Positions 8,678-16,927 of a stretch of DNA of 64,000 nucleotides are shown here, in pieces. A program made the translations under genes and the position numbers. Numbering within the stretch: the stretch's first letter is position 1; the number at the start of each line of letters is the position of its first letter. Origin of the DNA: JAXMBX01 sp046349635 (lineage in GTDB: Bacteria > Planctomycetota > Planctomycetia > Planctomycetales > Planctomycetaceae); contig JAXMBX010000015.1 of assembly GCA_046349635.1 (NCBI GenBank), forward strand, positions 30,947-94,946. Direction: 5' to 3'. A model generated the notes under the pieces. That model searched no databases, was not told where the DNA came from, and was given only the letters and a program-made list of their open reading frames with translations.

Positions 8678-9095
8678 TGCCGGTCGTCTTGATCCAAGTG
8701 TGCTGATAGATCAGCCCCTGCAGTTCATGTGTCCGGCGGATGATTGAGTCGAGACGAGGATCGTTGCACCGGACCGCCACCCACAGTTTGATCCCCACCA
8801 GCGGCCCATTTTTCACACACCGTTCAATCTCCGCCAGGCTTTCCTGCTCGTAGCGTGGGTTAATGTAAGCCAGTCCCAGTGCCCGATCGCGCCAGTGGGC
8901 CAGCGCCTGTATGACCTGGTCATTCTGACGGCGGAAGTCATCCGGCGTGGGGTCATTCGCCCACGGAAATCCCATGAAGAAAATCAGCCGGTCAACCTGC
9001 ATGCGGTCGGCGTACTCCATCAGGCGCGCCATCCGCTCCTCGGGTGTTTTCCCGTCAACTCCGGACAAATGGCAATGAAGATCCCAGATCGACAT
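8535..9095 (-). CDS. Amidohydrolase (TIM-barrel), N-terminal fragment (frameshifted)
   Basis: The first about 139 residues are the genuine N-terminal half of an Amidohydro_2 hydrolase. It opens MSIWDLHCHLSG, with the HxH metal site, and contains a middle-barrel Lys-type strand LVGIKLWVAV. After KTTG the frame runs into an out-of-frame Arg/Pro-rich tail that I regard as spurious. With a one-base correction near 8677 the gene would be a normal-length enzyme of about 260 aa with a full metal site (HxH, GHIG, GSD). The substrate is unknown. It lies seven bases after the 601-aa protein gene and belongs to the same operon. Confidence 0.75.
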   Translation of the reverse strand: MSIWDLHCHLSGVDGKTPEERMARLMEYADRMQVDRLIFFMGFPWANDPTPDDFRRQNDQVIQALAHWRDRALGLAYINPRYEQESLAEIERCVKNGPLVGIKLWVAVRCNDPRLDSIIRRTHELQGLIYQHTWIKTTGNLPGEEHAAGSGRARPATSPHPADLRTYRQYLGAGDPDDSRAVEPVW

Positions 9096-9102
9096 TGGAG
9101 TG

Positions 9103-10908
9103 CTACTTTCCCGGCGATTCGCCCGCTGAAAATACTTTCTTCAACTCTTCCGGTTCAACGACAAAACCGGTGAACCGTAGCGTTTTCGTGGGACGGGCTT
9201 CGATTTCAAAGTGATCAACGTCGGATTTCTTGTAACCCGAGAACTGCTGGTGAAGTCCTCTGGAATTGCCGGATGAACCGGCAGGGAGAGGGTAGATGCC
9301 GGGAGGATAATCCCCCGTGATTCGTTGGCCTGACTTCGTCACCAGTCGCAGCCTCAATTCCTCGTCCAGAGGAACGTTTTTGAACACCGTCACGTTCGCA
9401 TTAAGCTTGATGAGCCCCTGCTCCGCATATTCATACACGCTGAGATGAAAGGGTTTTCTCTCCAGGGAAACGGACGCCGGTTGAGAATCCTTCGTGGTAA
9501 CGTTTCCGAACGGTTTCCACGGGCCAAATCCCGAGATGATCTCCGCTTCTCCCTTCCCATCCGGGAGAACTTTCGCCGGAAGGCTGGCATATTGCACCAG
9601 CCCCTTGGTCGCAGGATTCGCGAGCGATAACGAATCGGAGAGGGCGTAGGCTACATCTCCGGAAGTCCGATATCCGGTGACCTCCAGTTCAGCAGCGGTA
9701 ATCGCCTGCATCGCAACATTCGGATCGGCAGAATCCATCACGCGAAAGATGACTCGCGGGTTGTTCCGGGATTCAGATGCCATGAACGCTTCGCTGTGAC
9801 TCGGAATATACCTGGGGAGAGGGTGCCCATCGGGAGACCATTTGAAGTTTGGATATTTTTCCTGTTGAGTCACTGCAATCAGGGTCACTGCCCGTCCGTC
9901 CGGAAGAGTCTGCGTCCACTTTGCGCCTGGAACAATCTCTTTCTGCGAAACCTGATTTTCCCAGGCGAGCAGCGCATCCGAGGTCTTCCGGACAAGTTCC
10001 GGTCCATTCTGAATCCAGCGAGAGAAGGACTGCTGCACCATGATGTCGTGTCTTCCCGGCGGAAGATCGACCCGCTCGCAGACGGTGACCAGCACCGGTG
10101 CCGGCAGCTTTTGAGAAAACCGGGTGACCATCACCAGTGCATTCCCACGCTTGAAAATCATCTTGCAGTCGATGTTGGCGATGGCAGATTCTGTCTCTCC
10201 CTTCTCCCGCTGGAATTTGAAATTCTGCAGTTTGATGTCCCCTCGCATTTCCACCTGCAGTCGATCCCTGGAGAGGAGCGCTCCCCCCTGACGCACATCC
10301 GGCAGGATCTGGAAGAAGTTCTGATTTGCATTCTTCCAATCGGTTAAGGATTTGCCCTCCCAAAAGCCGAATGGCAGGAAGCTGTTCACCCGACGCAGTC
10401 CCGCTGATGGAAAAAACACACGGGTGAGAGAAACCAAAGGGTGTGACGCGGCCTGTGCGCTCCTTAAACCGGCAGGGATGCTCCAGACGACTTTTGTGGG
10501 AGGAAAGTTGATGGCCGAAGAAGCCAGAACGTCGCGCATGGCCGTGCGCACTTCTTCTCCCGACCCACCGTAATAGGTGACTGGGATTTGATCTTTGGGA
10601 CCATTGGGGTGAGTGACCCGCGTCGCTTGCGGGGGAGAGTTCATCGCCTCCCATTCTGGATCGTTGGAGGGGACCTCTTTGACCGATTTCAGAAATTCCG
10701 CCGTGGCCTGGTCGTCCAGCAGGACCTGCCAGGTGACGAGATAGGTATCCGTCGGCTCCGCATTGCTCGACACCAGCCACATGAGCAGAGGAACGGTCAC
10801 CAACCCCAGCAGACAAACAGCGATCACAATCGTCAGACGCCGTCGTCCGGATCGATACACTCGCGGACTTTGGGTAGCTATCCCAGTTTCGGGCGAATTT
10901 TCGCTCAT
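9103..10908 (-). CDS. Anchored extracytoplasmic protein of unknown function
   Basis: 601 aa. It has a basic cytosolic N-terminus, one membrane anchor at about residues 24-46 (LTIVIAVCLLGLVTVPLLMW) and a large outer part with no further hydrophobic helix. The outer part is rich in beta-forming segments and has PPGRHDIMVQQSFSRW, PDGRAVTLIA and LRFTGFVVEPEELKK. I do not recognise a domain. The start overlaps the stop of the upstream cytochrome gene by four bases (10905-10908), so it is translationally coupled to that redox protein. It may be a partner or scaffold on the outer face of the membrane, which is inference. Confidence 0.75.
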   Translation of the reverse strand: MSENSPETGIATQSPRVYRSGRRRLTIVIAVCLLGLVTVPLLMWLVSSNAEPTDTYLVTWQVLLDDQATAEFLKSVKEVPSNDPEWEAMNSPPQATRVTHPNGPKDQIPVTYYGGSGEEVRTAMRDVLASSAINFPPTKVVWSIPAGLRSAQAASHPLVSLTRVFFPSAGLRRVNSFLPFGFWEGKSLTDWKNANQNFFQILPDVRQGGALLSRDRLQVEMRGDIKLQNFKFQREKGETESAIANIDCKMIFKRGNALVMVTRFSQKLPAPVLVTVCERVDLPPGRHDIMVQQSFSRWIQNGPELVRKTSDALLAWENQVSQKEIVPGAKWTQTLPDGRAVTLIAVTQQEKYPNFKWSPDGHPLPRYIPSHSEAFMASESRNNPRVIFRVMDSADPNVAMQAITAAELEVTGYRTSGDVAYALSDSLSLANPATKGLVQYASLPAKVLPDGKGEAEIISGFGPWKPFGNVTTKDSQPASVSLERKPFHLSVYEYAEQGLIKLNANVTVFKNVPLDEELRLRLVTKSGQRITGDYPPGIYPLPAGSSGNSRGLHQQFSGYKKSDVDHFEIEARPTKTLRFTGFVVEPEELKKVFSAGESPGK

Positions 10909-11726
10909 GGTGATTTGATCCCCTTGAGATAAGCGAGCAGGTCCGCCATCTGGTCTGGGGAAATCTCTTTTTCGAGCCCCTCGGGCATCAGGCTCAAGCC
11001 GGTGTTCTTTAGTTCCTCGATCTGGCTGCGGAGAATGACGTCCTGTTTATTCTCCTGCCGCCTGAGAGTGATGCTGTTCGGGGTTTCCTCGACAATCATG
11101 CCAGTCAACGTCCGGCCATCATCCAAGGCGACCACATATTGCACAAAGTTCGGGCCGACCTCCCGGTTCGGGTCGAGGATCTGCGTCAGGATTTCATCCG
11201 GACGCCGATGCTGAACGGTAACGAGGCTCGGCCCAACATCAAATCCCTGGGTTCCCATTTTGTGACACGACATGCACTTCGCCTGATAAATCTGCTGCCC
11301 ATTCGCGGATCGCCCCGGCTTGGTAAGGGCGGACTGGTAGGCGGCGATCACCTGTGCCCGCGAGCCGGTCTGCTCTGAACCAAACAACTTGATCGCTCGC
11401 TGTCGCAGTGCGGGATCGAAATGCTTCATTAGCAAGGTTCGACGGAGCGGGCTGAGTTGCGCGGGGGAAACCTGTTTTTGTTCGATCGCATCGAACAACC
11501 GGGAGAGTCGCTGAGGATTCAAGGCCAGTGCCTCCGCCACCTCGAACTGGGTGGGGGGCGAGTAATTCGACCAGTTCTTCAGCAACTGATCCGCGATAGC
11601 AGTGTCGGAATACCCTGTCAGTGTCCGAACCGCCACCGATTGCAGTTCGCGTGGTTCGCGCGGCGAGAGGAGCGTGAGTAACGTGGGCGAAGCAGCGTCA
11701 TAGGTGCCACAGGCGACGATTTTCAT
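10905..11726 (-). CDS. Dehydrogenase/cytochrome, C-terminal fragment: HEAT repeats plus haem-c domain
   Basis: This is the distal portion of the gene that starts at 13914. Residues about 20-110 continue the helical HEAT-like repeats. Then comes a c-type cytochrome domain of the PVC-type: YQAKCMSCHKMG (CxxCH haem site), VGPSL, LDPNREVGPNFVQY and a TLTGMIVEETPNSITLR strand pair, ending QMADLLAYLKGIKSP. That is the classic end of planctomycete membrane-bound dehydrogenase homologues. The ATG at 11726 is internal: the preceding codons in this frame read RLDAMKIV, while the upstream frame diverges near 11735-11741. One base correction would unite both parts into a protein of about 1000 aa. Confidence 0.85.
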   Translation of the reverse strand: MKIVACGTYDAASPTLLTLLSPREPRELQSVAVRTLTGYSDTAIADQLLKNWSNYSPPTQFEVAEALALNPQRLSRLFDAIEQKQVSPAQLSPLRRTLLMKHFDPALRQRAIKLFGSEQTGSRAQVIAAYQSALTKPGRSANGQQIYQAKCMSCHKMGTQGFDVGPSLVTVQHRRPDEILTQILDPNREVGPNFVQYVVALDDGRTLTGMIVEETPNSITLRRQENKQDVILRSQIEELKNTGLSLMPEGLEKEISPDQMADLLAYLKGIKSP

Positions 11727-13914
11727 CGCATCCAGCCGGCAGTTCTTGTTTCGGGTCGATCACTTCGACTTTTGCACGCTCGACCAGACGCTCCACAAGT
11801 TTCACTCCTGCGGCGGGGCTATTCTGCGAACCGCCCCACACCTGCATTAGCGTGCGGCCATGGCGTTTCAGACCTTCCTGCAGGCCCAGGACGATTGGCT
11901 TGACGCCGGGGAGATCGGGAGTTTTTGTTAGCGATTCCGCGAGGGGCTGAATCTCTGCTTCCTTGTTCCGATTTCCGACAACCGAGGCTAATTGCTGCAA
12001 CAGCGGCGCGGACGTCGCTTTGGTCAGGAAATCGTGATCCTGGGCCAGTTGCCGCAGCATTGCCGGAGCAGACGTGGTACTGGAACTGAGAATCGCAATC
12101 GCGGCCCAGGGGTTGTCGGCATCTTTCCGAGCAAGGGTCAGCAGTGCTTCCGCATTTCGCGGATCTTGAAATTCCCCCAGCGTGAACGCCAGTTGGAATC
12201 GAACTGCCAGTGAGGAATCGCTTTGCAGGGACAGCACCTTGTCCCGCAACGCAGATTGTGCAGGTTCTTTCAGGAACCGTTCCGACAGAGAAAGCGCGTG
12301 TGCCCGTACCTGCTCGTTGGGGTCCGACAGGGCTTGCAACACGTCCTCCGCGCGCAGCGCCCCGAGCCCGGACAACGTATACAGCGCGTGCAGACGGCCA
12401 AGTGGAGAGCCGCTGGATTTCAACAGACCCTGTACCGCCGGTACGACGCTTTTGTCCTGCCGTTCAAAGAGCAGGCGTTGCGCCGTCTCCCGGTGCCAGA
12501 GATTGGGATGTTCCAGATACGCGACCAGTTCCAGCGAGGTCAGATCGCCGAGCTTGGGCGTCGGCCTGCGGGAGAAATTCGGCGGCGCCAGCCGATAGAT
12601 CCGCCCCTTATCCCGGCCACTTTCCAGATCGAGCAGTTGCTTCAGGTCATCCGGAATCGACCACGGATGCTCGATGGTTTCGCGGTACATATCCAGCACG
12701 TGCAGCGTCCCGTCCGGTGCATGGATGAAATTGACCGGGCGGAACCAATTGTCGGTCGAGGTTAGAAATTCCGCCTTTTCCTCGACTCTCCGGGAGGTGA
12801 ACGTGATTCCGTCAGACGTAGCGATCTCGCGGTGAATCAGATTCGCGGCCACTTCCCCCACGAAGAATTGTCCCCGGAATTGGGGTGGATATGCATCTCC
12901 GCGATACACGGTCGTCCCGCAGGCGGAGGTCATAAACCCGTGGGCATTTTTTTCGCTGCGGGGAATGAGGGGGTCCGATTGTGCGGTGAGGCGCGCGGCA
13001 TTGATCACCCGCCACGGCTCTGGAGGACTGGCCCGATACACCGGAACCTGATCCCCGATGACGGAGACATCATGCACCGAGGACGCGACCGCGAGATTCG
13101 GATTGCGTGCCAGATAGCGGTTCGGCAACAGCACCTGCTGGATGGGGTTGCGGATATTGCAGATGAACCGATGACCGAAGTCATCGAAGGTATTCCCGAA
13201 CCGGGCACCTCCGGCCAGGATTTCAAACTCAGGCCGGCGAGGATCGAATCGAAAATCGCCCCGCACGAGGGGAACCGGTTTTTTATCCAGCAGCGGTTGC
13301 TGAATCGTCCCGCCGTTGGTCCCCCCTGCCCCATACAGATGATTATCCAGTCCCCAGATGAGGTTGTTGACCACTGCCTGGACATTCAGCTTCCTGAAGC
13401 CGGAGAAGAGTTTTGTGCGGACGTCGGCCACGCCATCCTCATCCGTATCCTTCAGGTACCAGCAATCCGGCGTCCCTGCGACAAACACGCCGTGCTTGTA
13501 GATGGCGATTCCCGTCGGCCAGGAGAGATCGCGCGCGAAGATCTGGCTCCGGTCGAACACACCATCGTTGTTGTCATCATACAGCACCCGGACCTTCCCC
13601 AGCGGAAGATCCGTCGTCCGCTCCACACTTGGCTTGTCGGTCGATTTGTCCGTGTACGGGTAATCGTTCATCTCCACGACATACAAGCGGCCGTATTCGT
13701 CGTAGGCCCCTGCCACCGGATCGGTGACGAGTGGTTCGGCTGCGAGGAGTTGCATCGAAAACCCTTCCCGAATCTGGAAGGTTTTCAATGCCGCCTCGGG
13801 AGCCAGCGGCGGAACCCGCGGTAACGCAGGGAGAGAGACCGGCTCCGCAGAAAAAAGCCGCAAGGGCAGGAGCGTGAGAAACAGGAACGCCAGAACGGAG
13901 GGGCGAAAGGACAT
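11698..13914 (-). CDS. PVC-type membrane-bound dehydrogenase homologue, N-terminal fragment (propeller plus HEAT repeats)
   Basis: About 738 aa. The signal peptide covers about residues 1-24 (MSFRPSVLAFLFLTLL, cut near FSA/EP). The next 350 residues are a beta-propeller of the quinoprotein/glucose-dehydrogenase-like type (GAYDEYGRLYVVEMNDY, GKVRVLYDDNNDGVFD, WPTGIAIYKHGVFV, FGHRFICNIRNP, LHVLDMYR). Helical HEAT-like repeats follow. I chose the ATG at 13914 because a GGAG sits about ten bases upstream and a signal peptide follows; the open frame extends 85 codons further without support. The frame ends out of register near 11740. The family couples a sugar or alcohol oxidase-like propeller to a haem domain, but substrates are unknown. 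Confidence 0.85.
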   Translation of the reverse strand: MSFRPSVLAFLFLTLLPLRLFSAEPVSLPALPRVPPLAPEAALKTFQIREGFSMQLLAAEPLVTDPVAGAYDEYGRLYVVEMNDYPYTDKSTDKPSVERTTDLPLGKVRVLYDDNNDGVFDRSQIFARDLSWPTGIAIYKHGVFVAGTPDCWYLKDTDEDGVADVRTKLFSGFRKLNVQAVVNNLIWGLDNHLYGAGGTNGGTIQQPLLDKKPVPLVRGDFRFDPRRPEFEILAGGARFGNTFDDFGHRFICNIRNPIQQVLLPNRYLARNPNLAVASSVHDVSVIGDQVPVYRASPPEPWRVINAARLTAQSDPLIPRSEKNAHGFMTSACGTTVYRGDAYPPQFRGQFFVGEVAANLIHREIATSDGITFTSRRVEEKAEFLTSTDNWFRPVNFIHAPDGTLHVLDMYRETIEHPWSIPDDLKQLLDLESGRDKGRIYRLAPPNFSRRPTPKLGDLTSLELVAYLEHPNLWHRETAQRLLFERQDKSVVPAVQGLLKSSGSPLGRLHALYTLSGLGALRAEDVLQALSDPNEQVRAHALSLSERFLKEPAQSALRDKVLSLQSDSSLAVRFQLAFTLGEFQDPRNAEALLTLARKDADNPWAAIAILSSSTTSAPAMLRQLAQDHDFLTKATSAPLLQQLASVVGNRNKEAEIQPLAESLTKTPDLPGVKPIVLGLQEGLKRHGRTLMQVWGGSQNSPAAGVKLVERLVERAKVEVIDPKQELPAGCDENRRLWHL

Positions 13915-14099
13915 CAGACCGGCTCCGGAGATCTTGAAGAAAACATCGTGAGAATTCAGTCTATCGCACCCGCCAAAGCCGAGGAAACCAGAACTCCCTG
14001 GAATTGCTTCCGGGGAACAGGGGAAGTTGTGTATCCTGAGAGCCAGATTCGACGCGCTTGATTGACCCCAATTATTGTCACTGACCTTAAAGGTGAATT

Positions 14100-15512
14100 G
14101 TGAAAGCTTCGCTGCAATATCGTCCGGACGCCGCCTTGCCCCTGCTCCCCGCTGGTAGCCTGAAGGCACTGGAGCCCGCCATCCTCAAAGCGCGAGAGGA
14201 AATGGCGCAGGATCTGGAACTGCTGAAGCCCGGCAGCCAGATCCCCCCCGCGAAGCAACCGCTCGACGCCGGCTTTCAGGAACTCCCCCGCCTGCTGCTC
14301 GAAGAACACCAGCAAAAAGGGAAAGAGAGCCTGCTGGGACGCATCCTCAGCGCCGCCGAAGAACTTCGAGGTCAGATTGATCGTCTTGTCGTCCTCGGCA
14401 TCGGCGGGTCGTACATGGGGCTGCGTGCTCTCTTCGAAGGGCTGTGCCATCCCTACCACAACGAACTGTCGCGCGACTCACGGACGGGACACCCCCGCCT
14501 GTACTACGAAGGGAACAACGTCGACAGCGATTGCGCGAGCGGCCTGCTCGAACTCCTCAGCCAGACGTGTCAGAACCCCAAGGAACTGGCGGAACGCTGG
14601 GGGATCGTGGTCATCAGTAAATCAGGCGGGACGCTCGAAACCGCTGCCGCATTCCGCGTCTTTCGCGAAGCTCTGGAAAAATATTACGGACCCGATTCCA
14701 GTGAAAGCAAAAAGCTGGTCATCCCCGTCACCGGCGACGCCGGGCGGTTGAACGACCTCAGCAAGAAGTGGGGTTATCCGCATCAGTTCCCGATTCCGGA
14801 TGGAGTCGGCGGACGCTTTTCCGTCTTCACGGCGGTGGGCTTACTCCCCGCCGCGATCCTCGGCATCGATATCGTCTCGCTGCTGCAAGGGGCCGCCGAT
14901 ATGACGGAACGGTTCAAGAAAGAACCGTACGGCAACAACCCCGTCCTCGATTATACCGCCGTCTGCCACCTGTTCGAGAAAGACAAGGGGTTGCACATCC
15001 GCTTGCTCTCCACTTGGGGAAAACGGCTCGAGGCGGCTGGCCTGTGGTACGACCAGCTCCTAGCGGAAAGCATCGGGAAGGAAGAGAAGGGGGCGACGCC
15101 GCTGACCGTCGTCAATACCCGCGACCTCCACAGCCGCGGCCAGCAGCATCAGGAAGGGACGCGCGACAAACTGATCACCAACGTGATCGTCGGTGCTCCG
15201 AACGGCAAACCGTTGCCCATGCCTCGCGTCGCGGATGACAAGGATCAGGACCAGTTGAACCGGCTCAGCCACAAGAACTATGCGGACCTGATGGCTGCCG
15301 CCGTGCAAGGGACCAACCAGGCGTACGCGGAAGTAAACCGCCCCACGACGGACATTCTCCTGCCGCAGATCAATGCCTACACCCTGGGCGAACTCCTGCA
15401 GATGCTGATGCTCGCCACGGTTTTGGAAGGACGGCTGATTGGGATCAATCCTTACGGCCAGCCGGGGGTCGAAGCCTACAAGAAGAACATGGGAGCGATT
15501 CTGTCGAAGTGA
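14100..15512 (+). CDS. pgi: Glucose-6-phosphate isomerase
   Basis: 470 aa, cytosolic, interconverting glucose-6-phosphate and fructose-6-phosphate. Diagnostic segments are VVLGIGGSYMG (about residue 98), ISKSGGTLETAAAF (about 173; phosphate-binding SIS-type loop), the signature GGRFSVFTAVGLLPAAILG (about 238) and GQPGVEAYKK near the C-terminus with the catalytic Lys region. The GTG start is preceded by AAAGGTGA at a suitable distance. The length fits the shorter bacterial PGI class. It is divergently transcribed from the dehydrogenase/cytochrome gene, with 185 bases between starts. Confidence 0.95.
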   Translation: MKASLQYRPDAALPLLPAGSLKALEPAILKAREEMAQDLELLKPGSQIPPAKQPLDAGFQELPRLLLEEHQQKGKESLLGRILSAAEELRGQIDRLVVLGIGGSYMGLRALFEGLCHPYHNELSRDSRTGHPRLYYEGNNVDSDCASGLLELLSQTCQNPKELAERWGIVVISKSGGTLETAAAFRVFREALEKYYGPDSSESKKLVIPVTGDAGRLNDLSKKWGYPHQFPIPDGVGGRFSVFTAVGLLPAAILGIDIVSLLQGAADMTERFKKEPYGNNPVLDYTAVCHLFEKDKGLHIRLLSTWGKRLEAAGLWYDQLLAESIGKEEKGATPLTVVNTRDLHSRGQQHQEGTRDKLITNVIVGAPNGKPLPMPRVADDKDQDQLNRLSHKNYADLMAAAVQGTNQAYAEVNRPTTDILLPQINAYTLGELLQMLMLATVLEGRLIGINPYGQPGVEAYKKNMGAILSK

Positions 15513-15534
15513 TCGCGCTCCGGTGTTTGGCTGA

Positions 15535-16317
15535 CTACAGGCAGGTCTGCAGGGCGAGGATGGCGAGGCTGGTCGTTTCGACATTCGCCAGGCCGACCGG
15601 TTTTGCCTGCAGGTCGTAATCGGTGATCCATCCCCCGACCGGTCCTTGTAGTGCCAGGAGGCGCTCGACGACCGGTTGTTTGTGGGGATGAGAGATTGCC
15701 AGTTTTTTCGCGGCAATAAGCGAGAGCGCCAGTTTGTACGTCGCATACTGCTTGTGGTGTTTCACCACCGCATCCTCAAATCCCAGGCCGCTCCACATTT
15801 TCATTCCTGCCTCGAAATGTGCACGGGCTTTGTGAGGATCTTTCTCCGCCATCGCGGCGAAGAATAACAGATCCGCGTATTTCTCCCAGCCGAGAAGCAG
15901 GTCTTTCTTCACGACTTCGGTTCGGATCAACTTTTTGCCGATCCGTCGCACGTCGGTCAGTTCATACTGCTTGTACGGCAGTCCTTGCGGCGATTCGCCG
16001 AACAGGATCTCGATTTTGCCCGATTGAGCGACGCCGTAGCTTTTGATCGCCGTACGGATGCTCCGCGACAGTTTCGGATTTGTCTCAGCCAGCACTTTGG
16101 CGGCGAGATAGTTGTCGTGATAGAGCCAGTAAACGTCTGCACCGCGGTATTCCGGGAGCAGATGGAGGTCAGGGTCAACCATCTCGACCAGGAATGACCG
16201 ACCTCGTTCGATCGCTGTACGGAAAACATTTGTCCCGGTCTTCTCATCAGATCGCAACCATTGAAAGCTGCCGATCAATGGCAAAGTGAACAAAAATCGA
16301 CGGCGATCGAACGACAT
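15535..16317 (-). CDS. Exported protein of unknown function, Tat-like leader, possible alpha/alpha-toroid
   Basis: 260 aa from the ATG at 16317. The N-terminus is SFDRRRFLFTLPLIGS, a twin-arginine-like leader with a short hydrophobic core. The mature part is helical, with YRGADVYWLYHDNYLA, a KYADLLFFAAMAE helix, and a C-terminal GGWITDY...VETTSLAILAL stretch. That stretch resembles the repeats of alpha/alpha-toroid proteins (terpene-cyclase or glycosidase-like). I cannot name a function. The open frame continues upstream of 16317 without family-like sequence, so the later start was chosen. It is convergent with pgi. Confidence 0.65.
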   Translation of the reverse strand: MSFDRRRFLFTLPLIGSFQWLRSDEKTGTNVFRTAIERGRSFLVEMVDPDLHLLPEYRGADVYWLYHDNYLAAKVLAETNPKLSRSIRTAIKSYGVAQSGKIEILFGESPQGLPYKQYELTDVRRIGKKLIRTEVVKKDLLLGWEKYADLLFFAAMAEKDPHKARAHFEAGMKMWSGLGFEDAVVKHHKQYATYKLALSLIAAKKLAISHPHKQPVVERLLALQGPVGGWITDYDLQAKPVGLANVETTSLAILALQTCL

Positions 16318-16431
16318 TGTGGCGGGCCTGTAATGGGGATTAGGAAATACTTTCAACATCATGGTGGCAAACCGACAGCTAAACGTCGAATCCAACACTG
16401 AGAAAGCTGTTTTCGCGGAAAGCCGTCTGGT

Positions 16432-16456
16432 ATCTTTGATAAGGATCGATAAAGAT
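16432..16456. promoter_or_regulatory. Inverted repeat upstream of hicBA, candidate operator
   Basis: ATCTTT (16432-16437) and AAAGAT (16451-16456) form a 6-base inverted repeat around a 13-base spacer, ending about 24 bases before the hicB start. HicB antitoxins usually repress their own operon by binding such palindromes, so this is a candidate operator. The repeat is short and could be chance. Confidence 0.35.
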
Positions 16457-16479
16457 TTTTTGGACTGGGAGGAATGACG

Positions 16480-16701
16480 ATGACTCGGCGATTGACGGCA
16501 ATCATTCAACGAGAGGATGAGGTCTATGTCGCGCTCTGTCCGGAAGTTGACGTTGCCAGCCAGGGGGAGACAATTGAGGAAGCTCGTGAACATTTGCGAG
16601 AAGCCGTCGAGCTTTTCTTTGAAACTGCCTCTCCTCAGGAAGTCAACTTGAGACTCGGCGAAGAAATCTTCGTGACACAAATCGAGGTCTCCGTTGAGTA
16701 A
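16480..16701 (+). CDS. hicB: HicB-family antitoxin
   Basis: About 73 aa. The fold pattern is that of HicB: an N-terminal strand RLTAIIQREDEVYVALCPEVDVASQG, then the helix TIEEAREHLREAVELFFE. This is the partial RNase-H fold that covers the toxin. I start at the second ATG because GGGAGG (16467-16472) is too close to the first ATG (16474) but well spaced for 16480. No separate DNA-binding domain is obvious after the fold, so regulation may rest on short C-terminal residues. Antitoxin precedes toxin, and the two frames overlap by eight bases. Confidence 0.85.
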   Translation: MTRRLTAIIQREDEVYVALCPEVDVASQGETIEEAREHLREAVELFFETASPQEVNLRLGEEIFVTQIEVSVE

Positions 16702-16915
16702 GCTGCGAATCCTTTCCGGGCGTCAAGTCTGCGATCTTCTAGAAACACACGAGTTTCGTGAAGTAAGACGGAAAGGAAGCCACATCGTTATGCAGCGCAT
16801 CGTTGATGGACAAACAAGAACGGTTATTGTCCCCGATCATCGAGAATTGAAGATCGGCACTTTACAGTCAATTATTCGGCAATCAGGAATACCTCGAAGC
16901 GAATTCGAAGTTTAG
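16694..16915 (+). CDS. hicA: HicA-family mRNA interferase toxin
   Basis: About 73 aa, starting at a TTG that overlaps the end of hicB. It has the double-stranded RNA-binding-like fold of HicA: SGRQVCDLLETHEF helix, VRRKGSHIVMQR with the catalytic His of the GSH motif, and VPDHRELKIGTLQSIIRQSGI at the end. The toxin cleaves mRNA when free from HicB. A GAGG seven bases before the TTG supports this start. The weak start and overlap probably keep toxin translation below that of antitoxin. Confidence 0.9.
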   Translation: MSKLRILSGRQVCDLLETHEFREVRRKGSHIVMQRIVDGQTRTVIVPDHRELKIGTLQSIIRQSGIPRSEFEV

Positions 16916-16927
16916 GAATCACACGCC

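Noticed and set aside
9773..10816. 347-codon open frame on the minus strand inside the 601-aa protein gene
   Set aside because: Overlaps a clear gene on the same strand in another frame; its composition is Ser/Gly/Arg-rich like other shadow frames.
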